The position numbers and the translations under genes are program-made. From contig OX578133.1 in assembly GCA_951213105.1 (NCBI GenBank), forward strand, positions 140,795,313 to 140,859,312: a stretch of 64,000 nucleotides of DNA, read 5' to 3'. The DNA comes from Amaurobius ferox. Taxonomy: Eukaryota > Arthropoda > Arachnida > Araneae > Amaurobiidae. Shown here piece by piece: positions 35,050 through 49,146 of this stretch; the stretch's first letter is position 1; the number at the start of each line of letters is the position of its first letter. The notes beneath the pieces were generated by a model. The model was not told the DNA's origin and made no database searches. It saw nothing but the letters and a program-made list of their open reading frames with translations.

Positions 35050-36170
35050 AGATACACAGATAATACACAGATAATATATATGTGTGTGTGTGTATGTATT
35101 CAAAGTATTGGAATCGTATCGAAGATCGGAACTCGAATTTTCGAAGGATCTACACGTTTTGGGACTTCTAGAACACGAAAAAACTATTTTTAGGAAGACG
35201 TCTGTATGTGTAAGGGTGTATCTGTGTATATTTCTGTGTGTCTGTGAGGATATTACATCCACTCTAATTGAACCGAACTCTGATGGACCGAATTTCATAA
35301 AATTTGGTAAGTATATTTTTTCTGGGAAATCCTGATCTTCATTAGATTATAGTACGATTCGTAATAAAAGAATCTGCCTTCTTTGCGAAATGTCCGGCAG
35401 AAATTGCCTTTATCCACTCTAGCTAAAAACTAATGGAACAAATTTAACACAATTTGGTGAATAATATTTCAATAACCTACAAGTGATTTATATACCAAAT
35501 TTAACAAAATTTGGTATATAAATCATTTGAAGGTTATTCTTGTACGATTCGGGAAAAAGGAACGGGCTATTTTTGCGAAATGGCCCGCAAAAATCGTTAA
35601 ATATAAAAATAAGACTACGTGTGCTCAATTATATCAATTAAATTCCTATTTTATACGTGATTTTTGACAACAAAAAGAATAAGACTAACCCCATTACTCT
35701 AGGACTAGCCGTTCTTGAGATATTCTAGTTTTTTCGCGTTTTCGCTACGCCACCTTTGACAATAAGTCCAGCTATCAAATGAGAACCAAATTTAAGTTTA
35801 ACGTGCAAATTCAATGTCATTTAAAATACTTATGGCTGTTATTTTGTGCAGATAAACTCAAATGATTATTGAAGAAATAAAGAGAACGTGAATATGAGTC
35901 TGCAGGGAAAGACATGTGCTGCCCACATCAGAATTTTTAACAATATTATAACAATGATTTATAGAAGTGAACGGGGATTATGTGCAGGCCATTTCGAAAA
36001 AAATGTATGATCTATATTTAAAGATCCACCAAATTTTTGTAGAGTAAAATGTTCAACAAATTTAAGCTGTGTACCAAATTTTAACTTTCTAGGACGTAGG
36101 AAAGTGCATTAAAAATACCATCAAATAAGTATATCATGAAGAGTTATATAAAATTTAAAAAAAAATTGAA
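35050..36170. mobile_element. Unclassified insertion inside copy 3
   Basis: It begins at a TGTGTGTGTGTGTA run and contains repeated ACCGAATTTCATAAAATTTG-type and GCGAAATGKCCSGCA motifs and a perfect hairpin at 35484-35525. No coding region is seen. Confidence 0.4.
35484..35525. repeat. Perfect 19-base hairpin with AACA loop
   Basis: TGATTTATATACCAAATTT at 35484-35502 pairs exactly with 35507-35525 across a 4-base loop. Confidence 0.9.
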
Positions 36171-36719
36171 AAATTGTTAACTACCAAATTTATTTTAAAA
36201 TGTGAAGTCTCTCTCATATACAAAATGATTAAACTCTTGGAAAGATATTTATTATATAATATATCTCTTTTTTTCTTTCTGGAGGATATCCCAAAAGTCA
36301 GAATTTAATTGAATTTGATTTTTTCCCTAAATTAGATAATTTTTAATTAAAAAACTACTTAATATATTTTACTGAAATTTTTTTTATATATTTTATGGGA
36401 TAATGTGAATATTTCCTAAAAATTTCGAAGCAATGTGGGAATTTTAAATTTGCTTAAAAAATGTTTGAAAAATTAGGTCCCATAGGGTTCAATGTATTTC
36501 ATTTTTTCAATCCGGGTTCAATAAAAAACTAATTGGGTGATATTATTTATTTATATTCCCATAGGTCCCACAGACCGTCTGAACAACATACTGAAATTTC
36601 ATTTTGATTAAGTCATTTTTACGGCAGTTATCGTGCTAATGGACAGACAGATAGACAGACAGACAGACAGAATGAACAAAGTCATAAACACTTTTCAACT
36701 ATGTTGTAAAGTGTTAAAA

Positions 36720-39266
36720 AAGGAAATATGTGACAATAACTTAATTAACTGCATAAGCCTTGACTTCATATTTGTATGTAAGGCATATTTTTGTTGGTGA
36801 TACTGAAGTTTTAGATTTTTGGTTTTGGTTTTGGTTTTGGTAGTAAGCATTTATGAAAAGTTTGCGAAACTAGGATATATAGGATTCCTAGGAAAGCTCT
36901 TACAGACAACTTTGTAAGGAGAGGTCCATGAGTATACACTTTAGGTCTGTCTATAAAGTGACCATGCTCTATTGAATAAAAGCGATTGCAGAGCCCCTAG
37001 TTGAGAATTTTAAAAGCTAGGATAACAAACTGAGCAGCAAAGCGAGTTAGACGAAACAAACCAATTATAAAGCTGTGGAGCATTGTCTAATGAGCAGGAA
37101 TCGACACCAGATATGTACGAAACGCGTATATGGAAGGCAGTAAATACCTGTCAAAAAGTCGTATCATTGGAACCTGCAACACGGTGACACCTGCAATGCC
37201 TATCAAAGTACGCGGTCATATTCTTTCTCGAACTCAAATGCGTATTGTTGCTGACAGAGATCATTTTGAACAGACTGTACATTAGATTCCTGTGAATGTA
37301 AATGCTGTTTATTTTAAAATTCTTGAATAGGACAGCAATTCGCAAATAACCCTATTGTTCCAAATAAATGCCTTCTGTAACAATTTTATTTTCGACTCCT
37401 TCTCATTAGACGATGTTCTACAACTTTGTAACTAGATTTTTCAATTTGTCTTGCTTTAATGCCGAGTTTGTTATTACAATTTTTTAAATTATTTATACTT
37501 TACGATAGATCTAACAGGTACACTCATGGGTTATGAACATATACTTACAAAATACAAGTTATTAAGGTCCTTAAGGACTTTTCGAGGAACCCTATATATA
37601 CCCTTAATGAGCGCCTTTAAAGAAACCGATTCTATCACATTTTAATTATTTTCCATACTTTTTGTCTTTTGTGGGATTATTGAAATGTATAGTCTAGAGT
37701 GCATTTAAAGAATCTGCTGCAGACAAAATGACATACAAGAAAACACAATCTTAAGTTGAATATAACTTTATTATATACATGTATAAATATACGAATATTC
37801 TTAAGAACATTAAAAATTCCCCACAGAAACAAATGCATAATATACAAAGATATATTTCCGTTACTAAAGAAGAAAAAACCACAATTATATAAATGCTTAT
37901 ATATAAATGTAATTGAAATTATATTTTAAAATGTATAAAATAAAATAAATGACAATAAATCGCATCCTTTTGAATACTGAACAAATATATCTGCCATTGC
38001 ACTTAATTATGGCAATCCATCAAAAATATTTATAAATGAAATTACTATTATAGTTATAATTAGTAAATACAGCAGAATCAAAATTATCCGGATAATATAG
38101 AGAGAAATTAATCCTAGTTTACAAATTACTTAATAATTATTCCCCATTAAAACATAATCAGAAATAGAATAATTAAATGATCCACCTAAAATATTCCGCA
38201 TTTTAATCATTCAATCAACACTAGAGCTTAACATTAATTTATATTAGCTCATAATTATGTTCTTGGCCGAACAAATTTACTAACACCATTCTTGTGGAAC
38301 AAATTTACTAATACCATTCTTGTGGATCTAGCATGTTCTATAAAGGACAGCAATTTAGACATCCATTGATTAGAACGTATAATCATCGAACAAAGAAATC
38401 CTCATCCCCCTTTCTGTTTGCCAATATGTAACTCTTAGCGTCAAATTAGCAACAATTTTGGCGACCTTGCCGATGAACTTCGCCAACTTTGAAAATATCC
38501 CCCAAATACGTAAAAGTGACGTTTAATTAACGAAAATGATGCCAAATCGATGATAATTATAATTTGGAGAACGAATTTCAATTTCTTTGATAATCCTTGT
38601 CACTTTGAGTCAATTAATATTCTTGATGTAATATGCTGCTCACATAAAATCTTTTCCTTTTAAGTCCTGGGCTTTCTGAGTTCAAAAGCCTTTCTGAATT
38701 AATATTGTCCATTACATTTCGTGACAAATATTTAATTTAATAAATGCAACTTTTACACACGGTATTCTTCCGAGAAGGAAGAGATAAATATTTTATTCAA
38801 ATTTTTAGTTTATGAAAAATCAGTAACATTTAATGTCGATTAAGATAGATATTTTTTAAAGTTGGAATTAAGTAGCTGTTACTTTACTTAAGACTGCATT
38901 GTACTTTTATACTTTGCACTCTAAATAACTCTATTTTTTGTCCGTGTAAAATTACTAATATGGAGTACAATTATTGTTATTTTTCTCTTGTGAAAACTTG
39001 GAAAATGAGCGGAGGGGTGGGGCGAAAGAATGTAGTGCCAAGGGCTCCAGTAGACTGTTTTTATCGGGCCCTGGTTCCTTTGTACATCTATCGATTAGTA
39101 GTATATTGAAATTCTCTGAATACAAAATGCCGTCTTTTTGTGATAAATTTCTTTTTAATATTTTATAATAGCTGTTTAAATCCTAATTAATCTTTTAATG
39201 CTAATCTGTCACGCAATAGATTTTTGGCAAAGTATTTTTTGAAGCTATCTATTTTAATCGTTTTTG
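36720..39266. other. AT-rich non-coding DNA
   Basis: No exon is recognised. It contains (GGTTTT)3 at about 36821-36840. A segment at 38455-38560 (TTGGCGACC, TTAACGAAAATGATG, ATCGATGATAATTAT) resembles the inner part of the foldback arm at 14120-14200. Confidence 0.4.
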
Positions 39267-40579
39267 TTAACACTTTACAACAAAGTTGAAAAGTGTTTAT
39301 GACTTTGTTCATTCTGTCTGTCTGTCTGTCTGTATGTCTGTCCGTTAGCACGATAACTGCCGTAAAAATGACTTAATCAAAATGAAATTTTAGTATGTTG
39401 TTCAGACGGTCTGTAGGACCTATGGGAATATAAATCAATAATATCACCCAATTAGTGTTGGATTGAACCCGGGTTGAAAAAATGAAATACATTGAGCCCT
39501 ATGGGACCTAATTTTTCAAACATTTTTTAAGCGGATTTAAAATTCACAAATTGCTTCGAAAATTTTAGGTACTATTCAAATTGTTCCATAAAATATATAA
39601 AAAAAATTTTAGCGAAATATATTGAGTAGTTTTTTAAATAAAAATTAAAATAATAATAACATCTCTTATATGAAGCGATCACGTGACCATGATCTGAAAA
39701 TATCACGTGACCCACTTCAAAATGATATATGGCATCCATCTTGTCTCAAAATCGTGATTTTTAAAGTTCTTTTTAATTCATATTGAGTGTTGTATCCGTC
39801 CTAAAATTACTTTATTTTTGCATAAATTCTGTGCATCTACATACTGAAACAACGCAATTACAATATATTTGAGTTTAAATGCTCATCCAAATTTGATTAT
39901 TTCTATAACGAAGCCTATTTTTCACCTATGTAAAATGTAAACAGCGAAATATGTGGAATGAGTTGTATTAGAATTGCTGTATTTCTTTAACACAAAATCA
40001 TTTAGTTCATGGAGTCTGCATAGCTGATATGAATCAAATATTCATTGATTTTACAAACAGAAGGACGATTTTTTTCGATGAAGTTTTACGCATAGAGTTT
40101 AATTACGTGTAACTCCATGGTCTTAATTTTTAAGTAAATAAATTATTATAGTATTCTGATGAATGACATGAATGGGAAAATGTTATGAATGAATTGCTGT
40201 TTTTATAGAGAGATCCAGACGTGTTATTTTTTTCTATGACGTCATTTGAATGAATTTCAGTTGTTTTCGATGAAGTTTTCAAATATAATAAATTATCGTA
40301 GTATTATGATAGATTTAAAAATATTTCCGAGGAATGTATCGCATTTTAGAGATGTTTAAACTAGACAATTTATAATTCAATGACGTTATTTTAATGAAGT
40401 TCATTTTTATCGATGAAGGTTTAAGTTTTCAAATATAATAAATTAATGTAGTATTGTGATAAGTTTTAAAATATTACCGAGAATGTATTGCATTTTAGAC
40501 ATGTTTAAATGAAATTGCATTGAAGTTGGAAAGTGTTTCATAATCAATGCTTTAAGCATGATTGATCTTTCTTGTTTCA
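39267..40579 (-). repeat. 1.3-kb dispersed repeat family, copy 4 (complete)
   Basis: The left end is TTAACACTTTACAACAAAG followed by (TGTC)n; the right end is GTTGGAAAGTGTTTCATAAT, the hairpin AATCAATGCTTTAAGCATGATT, and CTTGTTTC. No open frame of note. Together with 45284-46607 it defines the family length. Confidence 0.88.
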
Positions 40580-41655
40580 GAATGTGTAGTTTAATGGCCC
40601 GGAAATGTACTTATTTTTCTAATTGGTTTATTTTTTTTTTCAATTTCAAAGAAAATGTGAAAAATGAGTTGTGAAGAAAGGAGATTTTAACATGCCAATA
40701 TTTTCACAGAAGCTTCATCTACATATTTTTAACTATCAGGAAAATATATTTTATTATTTCGTTCTATCAGGTAGATTTAAAAATGTAAATTTTGAAATTT
40801 AAAAAAGTTTGATCTCTACTATTTAAAACAAAAATAAAAACTTGTTAGCCGAATTCAAAGAAATTTTGCGTTTATATGTTTAAAACGAAGTAAAATTTTC
40901 AAATTATATATATATATATATATATACGTGTATGTGTGTGTGTGCGTGTGTTATTTGAATAAAGAAACTATCGGAGCATTCTTATTTTTGATCAAAATAG
41001 TAGAGACGGTACGACATGGGACAAGTAAGATATAGCCAATAAAGTAAATACAAGTTAACTGTGGATCACTTGATTAGAGCGCGAAACATTTCGAATTTAT
41101 TTCCTTATTTATTTTATTTTTTGTCGATTGTGCATTCAGGGTCCTTTTTTTTCTTTTTTTTTGGTTCAATATTTTCGTAATGTTTTTCAGCCTTGGTTAA
41201 TCCGATTCCGGACAATTGGGAATCTATTGTATTGTAAAAAAATAATTTTATTAAATGACAATATTTCAAGTAGGAATATGGACAACTGCATTGCTCTATT
41301 TGCCATCAGTTTAGGTATAAAAAATTGCTTGAGTTCTGTTAGTTATGATATTTTTTTTAAATCAAATAATTGATGCAAAATAACTGATGCTAGTTATGTC
41401 GTATTCATTATAAAAATTACTGGCCTGACTATGAAACTTTGTTAAAATGTTATAATGAAAAAAAAAATTAATAAATAAATAATGGCATTTTAAAATACTA
41501 TAATTATTTGGAATTTTCATCAGTTTCTTTAAGAGATTCTGAATATCTATAGTTATATTATCTGTTAGTTACCCTCATGTGTATTCTAAAAATATTAATA
41601 ATTTCGTCTGTTTTTCGCAGAAAATGAGGAAAAAATAATAAAAGTAAAATAAAAA
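40580..41655. other. AT-rich DNA with (TA)n/(TG)n microsatellite
   Basis: Microsatellite at about 40905-40952. No gene is seen. Confidence 0.4.
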
Positions 41656-41658
41656 CGC

Positions 41659-43101
41659 ATCACCCCTCGTTATTCTGCCATCATTCGCCATAGAGCAAAT
41701 TTAAAATCATTCGATGGGAAATAACACCTACAAATACATATGTAAAAATATTTGCATAAGAGGCCGTCTTTTTATCAAATTGCTCACAAACTTTAAAATT
41801 TCCAATGATAACACCCAGTTTTGATGCCATAAGCAAATTCTATATCCTTAAATTGGACTACCTTTTTTTTTTTTCAAAATTCCTGTCGTCATATGTGGAG
41901 ATATTGTAGTTAAAAAAATATGGAGATGAATTCGGAGATCCTCTCCATATTCAAAACCGCAACTTGAAGAATAAGATCATCGTTGCTTGATTAAAACTGT
42001 TCTAATAAATTGGGTCAACTATTTTATTCCCCCCCCCCTTCTCCAATGATGACAAGTTTGAAGTGTTTCCGTACAGTAGTTCATGAATTATGAGCATATA
42101 AAATTTTGAGCTTCTAATGTTAAATTAGGTTCTTAGACTTATTCGTATCATCTATTTTTTTTTCATCACGTTGATTACTTTTGAATGCGTTAGCATTAAA
42201 CGATTAACAAAAAAATCAACCTTTCTTGTTTTTAATTTTCAATATCAATTCTCGTATGCAATATGAATGATGAAATTGATTTTCTAAAAAATATGAATAG
42301 GAACGACTTTTTATATAACTATGTAAAATTTCAACTCCTTCTTCTTTACAATTTCTCTAATGAAAGGTAATATTTAAAAGAGTCGCAGAATTACGTTTAT
42401 TATTATAAGGGTGTATCTATAATACACTTTCTATAAAAATTGTCATAAGAACTGGGTAAAAAAATGACTAATAAACTAAAGGGTAAACTTCCAAAATTTT
42501 CTTTGAAATGCAATTAGTCATTTTATTTTAAAACTAATGAATGCCCCTGAAATTGTCGTAGTGGTGAAAATTTAAATGTAGCAAAAAAACTACCGGGAGG
42601 AAAGAACTGAAATTTGGATTAATCGTAAAAAAAAAAAAAATCCTTCTGAATCTATTTCTATCAAAATACATCAAGGTTGCTATTCATATGTTTTTCGCAT
42701 ATTAATTTTATAATTCATATTGCATACAGAGAATTAAAAAAAATTACGTAAATTTGTTTACGTCGTTTAATAGTAACGTAAAAAATATGAATATTCATCG
42801 TGATCAATAAAATATTTTGGAAGATGTCCGGGAAACTAATTTAACACAAGAAGCATAATACTTTGCATTAACATAATCCAGAAACGGCTGGACCAATTTA
42901 CTTAAAATTTGGTACCCGAGGTTAAATTTTGATGTAGATTCGAAATCTGACGCCAAATTGGAAATTTTAAAATTGATGCACATTTATATATGAAGAAGGC
43001 CCTTTATGAAAAATTTTAGCATATAGAAGATGCTATTCCCTATCAAATGGTATATTTGGATTCGCTCTACTAAAAATGGTGCACGAATAACGAGGGGTGG
43101 T
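41659..43101. mobile_element. Non-autonomous element with long inverted ends
   Basis: CACCCCTCGTTATTC at 41661-41675 is the exact complement of 43085-43099. Imperfect inverted similarity continues inward for about 160-200 bases (for example AAAATTTCCAAT on both sides). The 1.4 kb between has no coding capacity. Confidence 0.55.
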
Positions 43102-43611
43102 TCATATATTTTCCGCAGCTGTACATTTTAACTTTGATGTGCTAAATTAGATAGAAATCATAGACCAGTAATATTGGTGACGGAATGTAATAGTATGTAG
43201 GTTCATTTCTTTATCAGATTCTTACACAATTGAAATAACCATGAAATAAATCGAGATAAATGATACATCTGAGCGAATCTTGACCGTGGAATAATTTTAA
43301 TTTCATTTGAAAAGTTTAGTCTAATTTTAACACTAACCATCATTAATGTGATATTGAAATTTTCTTTCCTTTGATATGGTATGAAAAGAACAAACACATA
43401 ATACAGGATGCATTATAAAAAATAAACCATTTCATAATAATGTGTATTTTCAGAAACCCATTCTTTTTGTATGCTGTATTTCATATGCTATTCACACCGC
43501 ACTTCATAAAAACATACATCTTTACAATCTTTCTTTCCCAGATGAATTGTTCATACAAATACTAATTGCAACATTAAAACCAACATATACAAATGATACT
43601 TCTCAAGAAAA

Positions 43612-43712
43612 TTACTTATTGCCATTTAAAATTCTAGGATTTACAACAGATGTTTTGTAGTAAACTTCTTTCTGGTGAATCCAGCTGTAAGAGTTGTCAA
43701 ATACAAGGATAT
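43612..43712 (-). CDS. SEC14-like gene, terminal exon (end of GOLD domain and stop)
   Basis: After the acceptor TTTTCTTTACAG, the split Tyr codon is completed and ILVFDNSYSWIHQKEVYYKT, then SVVNPRILNGNK and TAA follow. The FDNSYSW block is diagnostic of the GOLD C-terminus. It lies 6265 bases beyond the previous exon. The poly-A signal is not assigned. Confidence 0.93.
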
Positions 43713-46700
43713 CTGTAAAGAAAATTGATCATAGGACAAATTGAAATATTAACACAATTAAGTAATAAATAATTCAATTTTAATTTAAAATCTCTTATTC
43801 TATGTCGAACAGAAAAATATATCATAGCACGTGTTATACTTGGGGGCCTAAAGATTAGTTTATTTTTGTATTAAAACATTACATATTTGTCGTTCTCATG
43901 ATATACAAAGTACATTTGAAATATTTTTCTTAACTGGTAATTGAAATTCAAACAAGAAATTTATGAAAGAGCCTTTATATGATAGAAAGTGGTGTGTACA
44001 CTTCATTTTCGACAGTATAGTTTAGAATTTGTATATTCTTTTATTCACTTATTTCGTACAATCATGGGAATGTTTGGTAAAACCAGAAGTGACATCTCAA
44101 CTGATAGTGAATACCTTTACTGAACCCCCATACTCTGAAATTAGACGCTAAATCCATATCAGTCATCATCTAAGCTTTATCTATAGCCGACTATGAGAAA
44201 TTAGCAAATCCTGAGAAATAGATGTTTCACGGAAAATTTTTTGAGCCGGAAGTAGAAATCTTTAGTGAACTCTCCAGCCCCTTCTGAAGCCCCTTCAAAG
44301 CTGAATCCAAACCAGATGTCATCTAATCTATCTATAGCCGATCCTGGAACATATGTTGCAAAGAAAATGTAAGTTATTGAATCGGAAGTGATATATCTAG
44401 AATCGGAAGTGTAAATCATTAGTGAGTCCCAACCCTTTCGGAATTCAATATTGAATCCATATCAGTCATTACCCGAGCTCTATTTCTAGCTTATCCTGAG
44501 CAATAAGTGTTTCAAGAAAAGTTGAGAAACCAGAAATAGAAATGTTTAGTGAATCACCATATCTCCTTCAGAATTTGATGCTGAATCCATATCAGCATCA
44601 GCTCTTTATAGTCAATCTTGAGTAATAGATGTTTCGAAGAAAACGGAAAATTTTGAACCGGAAATGGAAAAGAATTTGAAGTGGAAATCTTTAATGAACT
44701 CTCTACCTCTTTCGGAATTCGTTCCGGAATGCATTATCTAAGCTCTAGGTATCATAGATAATGAGAAATAGGTGATTCAAATATAAATAGATATATCTCG
44801 CTTTGACGAAGAGATGTAAAATGCTCTGTCGAATGTTCTGCAAACGTGTAAACTCCCACGTGGTGGCTGTGCCTGTGAGTTAATATTTCTGTTTTTCAGA
44901 TTTCTGGTTTATAATTCACTTGGTTTTCATTATTTGTCCTTCCACTACCCAGTAGACAGTTCCAATGGTGTCCATAGGTAAATACTATCGCCATTGTCAG
45001 AAACTGGCTATTCTCTCGGTTTTAATTCGAATTGTATGGCTGTCCTGACGAGAATGCAATTTCGAACTAACCGCAGTTTTTTGAATAGTTTCAGTTGATT
45101 GTTCTCCATGTCTTGATTTTCAATCTTGAGCTATTTATTATTGCCTTTTCTCACTTTTGCCGTGTTTGCTTTTTATTTTATTCTATATATATTTATATAT
45201 ATATATACCTTTTTATTATGATTTTTGTATACTCATCTTCCCCTCACCCCCCTTTTCATTATAGTGATAAGTTGTCTTCTATTTTTAACACTTTACAACA
45301 AAATTAGTTGAAAAGTGTTTATGACTTTGTTCATTCTGTCTGTCTGTCTGTCTGTCTGTCTGTTAGCACGATAACTGCCGTAAAAATGACTTAATCAAAA
45401 TGAAATTTTAGTAAGTTGTTCAGACGGTCTGTAGGACCTATGGGAATATAAATGAATAATATCACCCAATTAGTTTTGGATTGAACCCGGGTTGAAAAAA
45501 TGAAATACATTGAGCCCTATGGGACCTAATTTTTCAAACATTTTTTAAGCGGATTTAAAATTCACAAATTGCTTCGAAAATTTTAGGTAATATTCAAATT
45601 GTTCCATAAAATATGTAAAAAAAAAATTCAGCGAAATATATTCAGTAGTTTTTTAAATAAAAATTAAAATAATACTAACACCTCGTATATGAAGCGATCA
45701 CGTGACCATGATATGAAAGATCACGTGACCCACTTCAAAATTATATATGGCATCCATCTTGTCTCAAAATCGTGATTTTTAAAGTTCTTTTTAATTCATA
45801 TTGAGTGTTGTATCCGTCCTAAAACCACTTTATTTTTGCATAAATTCTGTGCATCTACATACTGAAACAACGCAATTACAATATATTTGAGTTTAAATGC
45901 TCATTCAAATTTAATTATTTCTACAACGAAGCCTATTTTTCACCTATGTAAAATGTAAACAGCGAAATATGTGGAATGAGTTGTATTAGAATTGCTGTAT
46001 TTCTTTAACACAAAATCATTTAGTTCATGGAGTCTGCACAGCTGATATGAATGAAATAATGAAATATTCATTGATTTTACAAAGAGAAGGACGATTTTTT
46101 TCGATGAAGTTTTACGTATAGAGTTTAATTACTTGCAGCTCCATGGTCTTAAATTTTAAATAAATTAAATTATTATAGTATTGTGATGAATGACATGAAT
46201 GGGAAATTATTTATGAATGAAATGCTGCTTTTATAGAGAGAGCCAGGAGTGTTATTTTTTCTATGACGTCATTTGAATGAATTTCAGTTGTTTTCGATGA
46301 AGTTTTCAAATATAATAAATTATCGTGGTATTATGATAATTCTAAAATTATTACCGAGGAATGTATAACATTTTAGAGATGTTTAAACCAGGCAATTTAT
46401 ATTTCAATGCCGTCATTTGAATGAAGTTCATTTTTTTTTATGAAGATTTAAGTTTTCAAATATAATAAATTAATGTAGTATTGTGATAAGTTTTAAAACA
46501 TTACCGAGGAATGTATTGCATTTTAGACTTGTTTAAATAAAATTGCATTAAATTTGGAAAGTGTTTCATAATCAATGCTTTAAGCATGATTGATCTTACT
46601 TGTTTCATTGTATTCTGTAGGCATAAAATTTTTTTTTAATTTTTTTAAGATAGTGTATTATGAGTTACTTCTTCCATTCTACCATTGGATTTACTATTTT

Positions 46701-46773
46701 AATATTATATATATATATATACAATTTAATTGAAGATTTTGATTTTGATTTGTAATATACTTGTTACATATTC

Positions 46774-46810
<37 letters not shown>

Positions 46811-49102
46811 GTGAAACATCTTAGGGCGCGGGGTAGAGTAAATCTTGAAAGGAATGTGACTTAGACGGAATGGAAGTGGAAGTATGTAACTGAAGTGACA
46901 TCATATTGGTACGAACACGTAACAGAAAACCATTGTTGGAATTTGAAGGTCTGGGTTTATTAGATAATATTAATAATACCGAAGAGCTGGATTTGTTTGT
47001 TGACATTTTCCTTGAAAAGGTTAGGGACTGTGCTTTTGAAAACCTGAGGAAAAAGAAAACCTCAAAAAATTATGGTTTTTCTTGGTGGACGAACGAGCTT
47101 CTTACAGAAATTTTGTTAAGGCGCTATCTAGGAGAGTTGATTCTTTAATAAAGAACTCTATGTCTATTTCTGATATAAATTTAACTAGGATTAAATTTAA
47201 GTCGAGTGTTTAGATGATTATAGCAAGCTCTTTAAGTTCATTTTTAGTAAACAAGCTAAAAGACATAGTATAGATATACATTTTAACGATAATTTAAATC
47301 TCTCTTATAAGGACAAAATTTAACATTTAATTAATCATTGTTTTTGCATTCATCAAGAATTTAATTTATCATAATTTAAATCAAGACTTATGAAGAAGGT
47401 TAAAATAGAAAGTTGAATTTGATATATTTAATAATTTAGAAAAGGATAAAGCGCAAGCTCCAGGTTTTGACCCAATTGATAACATATAAAGAAGTTTATT
47501 CAATGTGTATTCGCATGTATTTGTTAAATCGATTGATTTTAATTTTATATTTAGTTATTTCTCTCGGTGTTGGAGAAACGCTAAGGTTGTTTTCTTGCTG
47601 AAACCCGGAAAGGATCCTGTCTCAATATCTGCGTACAGGCCGATGTGTTTGCTCCCGTCATTAGGAAAAATAATGGAAAAAAGTTTTTGTAAATAGGTTG
47701 GTCCATTGGGTGGAAAGTCATGAAATTTTGCATATGGTTTTAGGTTGAAGATGTTTCTTTCAGTCTTATCGAGGCTATCAGAAATTTTAATTTCAATGTT
47801 CACGTTTCACTTACCATCATAGACATTAAGGGAGCGTTGGACAAAAGGAGTTGGATTGTTCTTTCTGATATTATTATTACTTTAAATTTCTCCCTTTCTT
47901 TACAAAATTTTATATATTCGTATTTGGATAACCACTCTATTACTTTTCTGGAGGACAATATTTCTATTTCTAAAATTATTTCTAAAGGCTCCCCCAGGCA
48001 TCAGTTATTGCCCTATTCTTTGGATTATATTTTTATAATGTTCTTTTACTTAATAACTCCACTCATTATTTACAAATTTATGCTGACGATTCGACAGTTG
48101 GACGATTTGGTGACACGCGCAGGTGTCTTGAAGTCAGCACTAATATATTATTGGCTAAAATTCCAGTTTCTCCTAATGATCTAAAATTATGAATTTCGAT
48201 TGAAAAATGCCGTTTAATAGTTTTGAGTAAGATTAGGTTCTTTAAAAGAAACCCTGTTTTTAAATTGAATAATAAATCACTAAAAATTAGTAAACGTCTT
48301 AAATATTTTTAAGCATTATAAGAGACAATAAATTGTCTTGGAGCTCACATATCTTCTTCTAAATGTTTGAATCAATTTTGGAAAATCTTTTGGAACAGAA
48401 GGGATATGAATAAGAGTCTTTTAAAAACTTGGTATAAGATAGTGATAGAAAATATTATTATCTTATTATTCATGCAGAGGTATAGGCTGGAAATTTGACA
48501 ACAGATCCTTGTTTCACTACAAAAGATTTTTCTAAAGAAAATATCTAATGTGCCCCTTGTGAAAGAACCATTATTCTAACAAAATGTGGTGATGATGTGT
48601 AAATTAAGGTTTATACAGATGGATCTAAGATTGATAATGGAGTTAGTGCGGCGATGTGTATCTTTGAGAATGCTCTATTAATAAGTATAAATTGGATTCT
48701 AATAACTCTGTATTATAGTCGGCGTTAACTGCTATCAAATTTACAACAAAGTGGACAGAGGATAATCAAGTTAATATCAATATTTACTCTAACAGTTTGG
48801 CTACAATTATGTATCTAAATTCTTCAAGTCACAAACCAAATATTTTGTGTGAAATTCAGAATTTGAGACCGCAGATAGTTTCACTATACATATATACGTA
48901 TCTCTTAAAGATAAAATCGTTTCCATATCATTGCTTTTTGATGATTTCTTTAACTTGATGATTCGAAATTTGTTTTTTTATATTTTTGTTTTTTCCATTT
49001 GATTGTAGATTTGCAGATTTATACTTTTATTTTGTAAGCTTGTTAAAAAGTTAGGTTTTTCGAGTTACAGCTTCTCACTTTTCTTTCATTGGACGTTCAA
49101 AC

Positions 49103-49146
<44 letters not shown>

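Larger units (their letters stand above)
34637..36719 (+). repeat. 1.3-kb dispersed repeat family, copy 3, interrupted
   Basis: Both ends are present (ATCATGCATAAGCATTGATT at the left, (CAGA)n and GTAAAGTGTTAAAAA at the right). About 1.1 kb of unrelated sequence lies at about 35050-36170. Confidence 0.75.

Noticed and set aside
36821..36840. (GGTTTT)n as an interstitial telomere repeat
   Set aside because: Only about three units, and arthropod telomere repeats are usually TTAGG.
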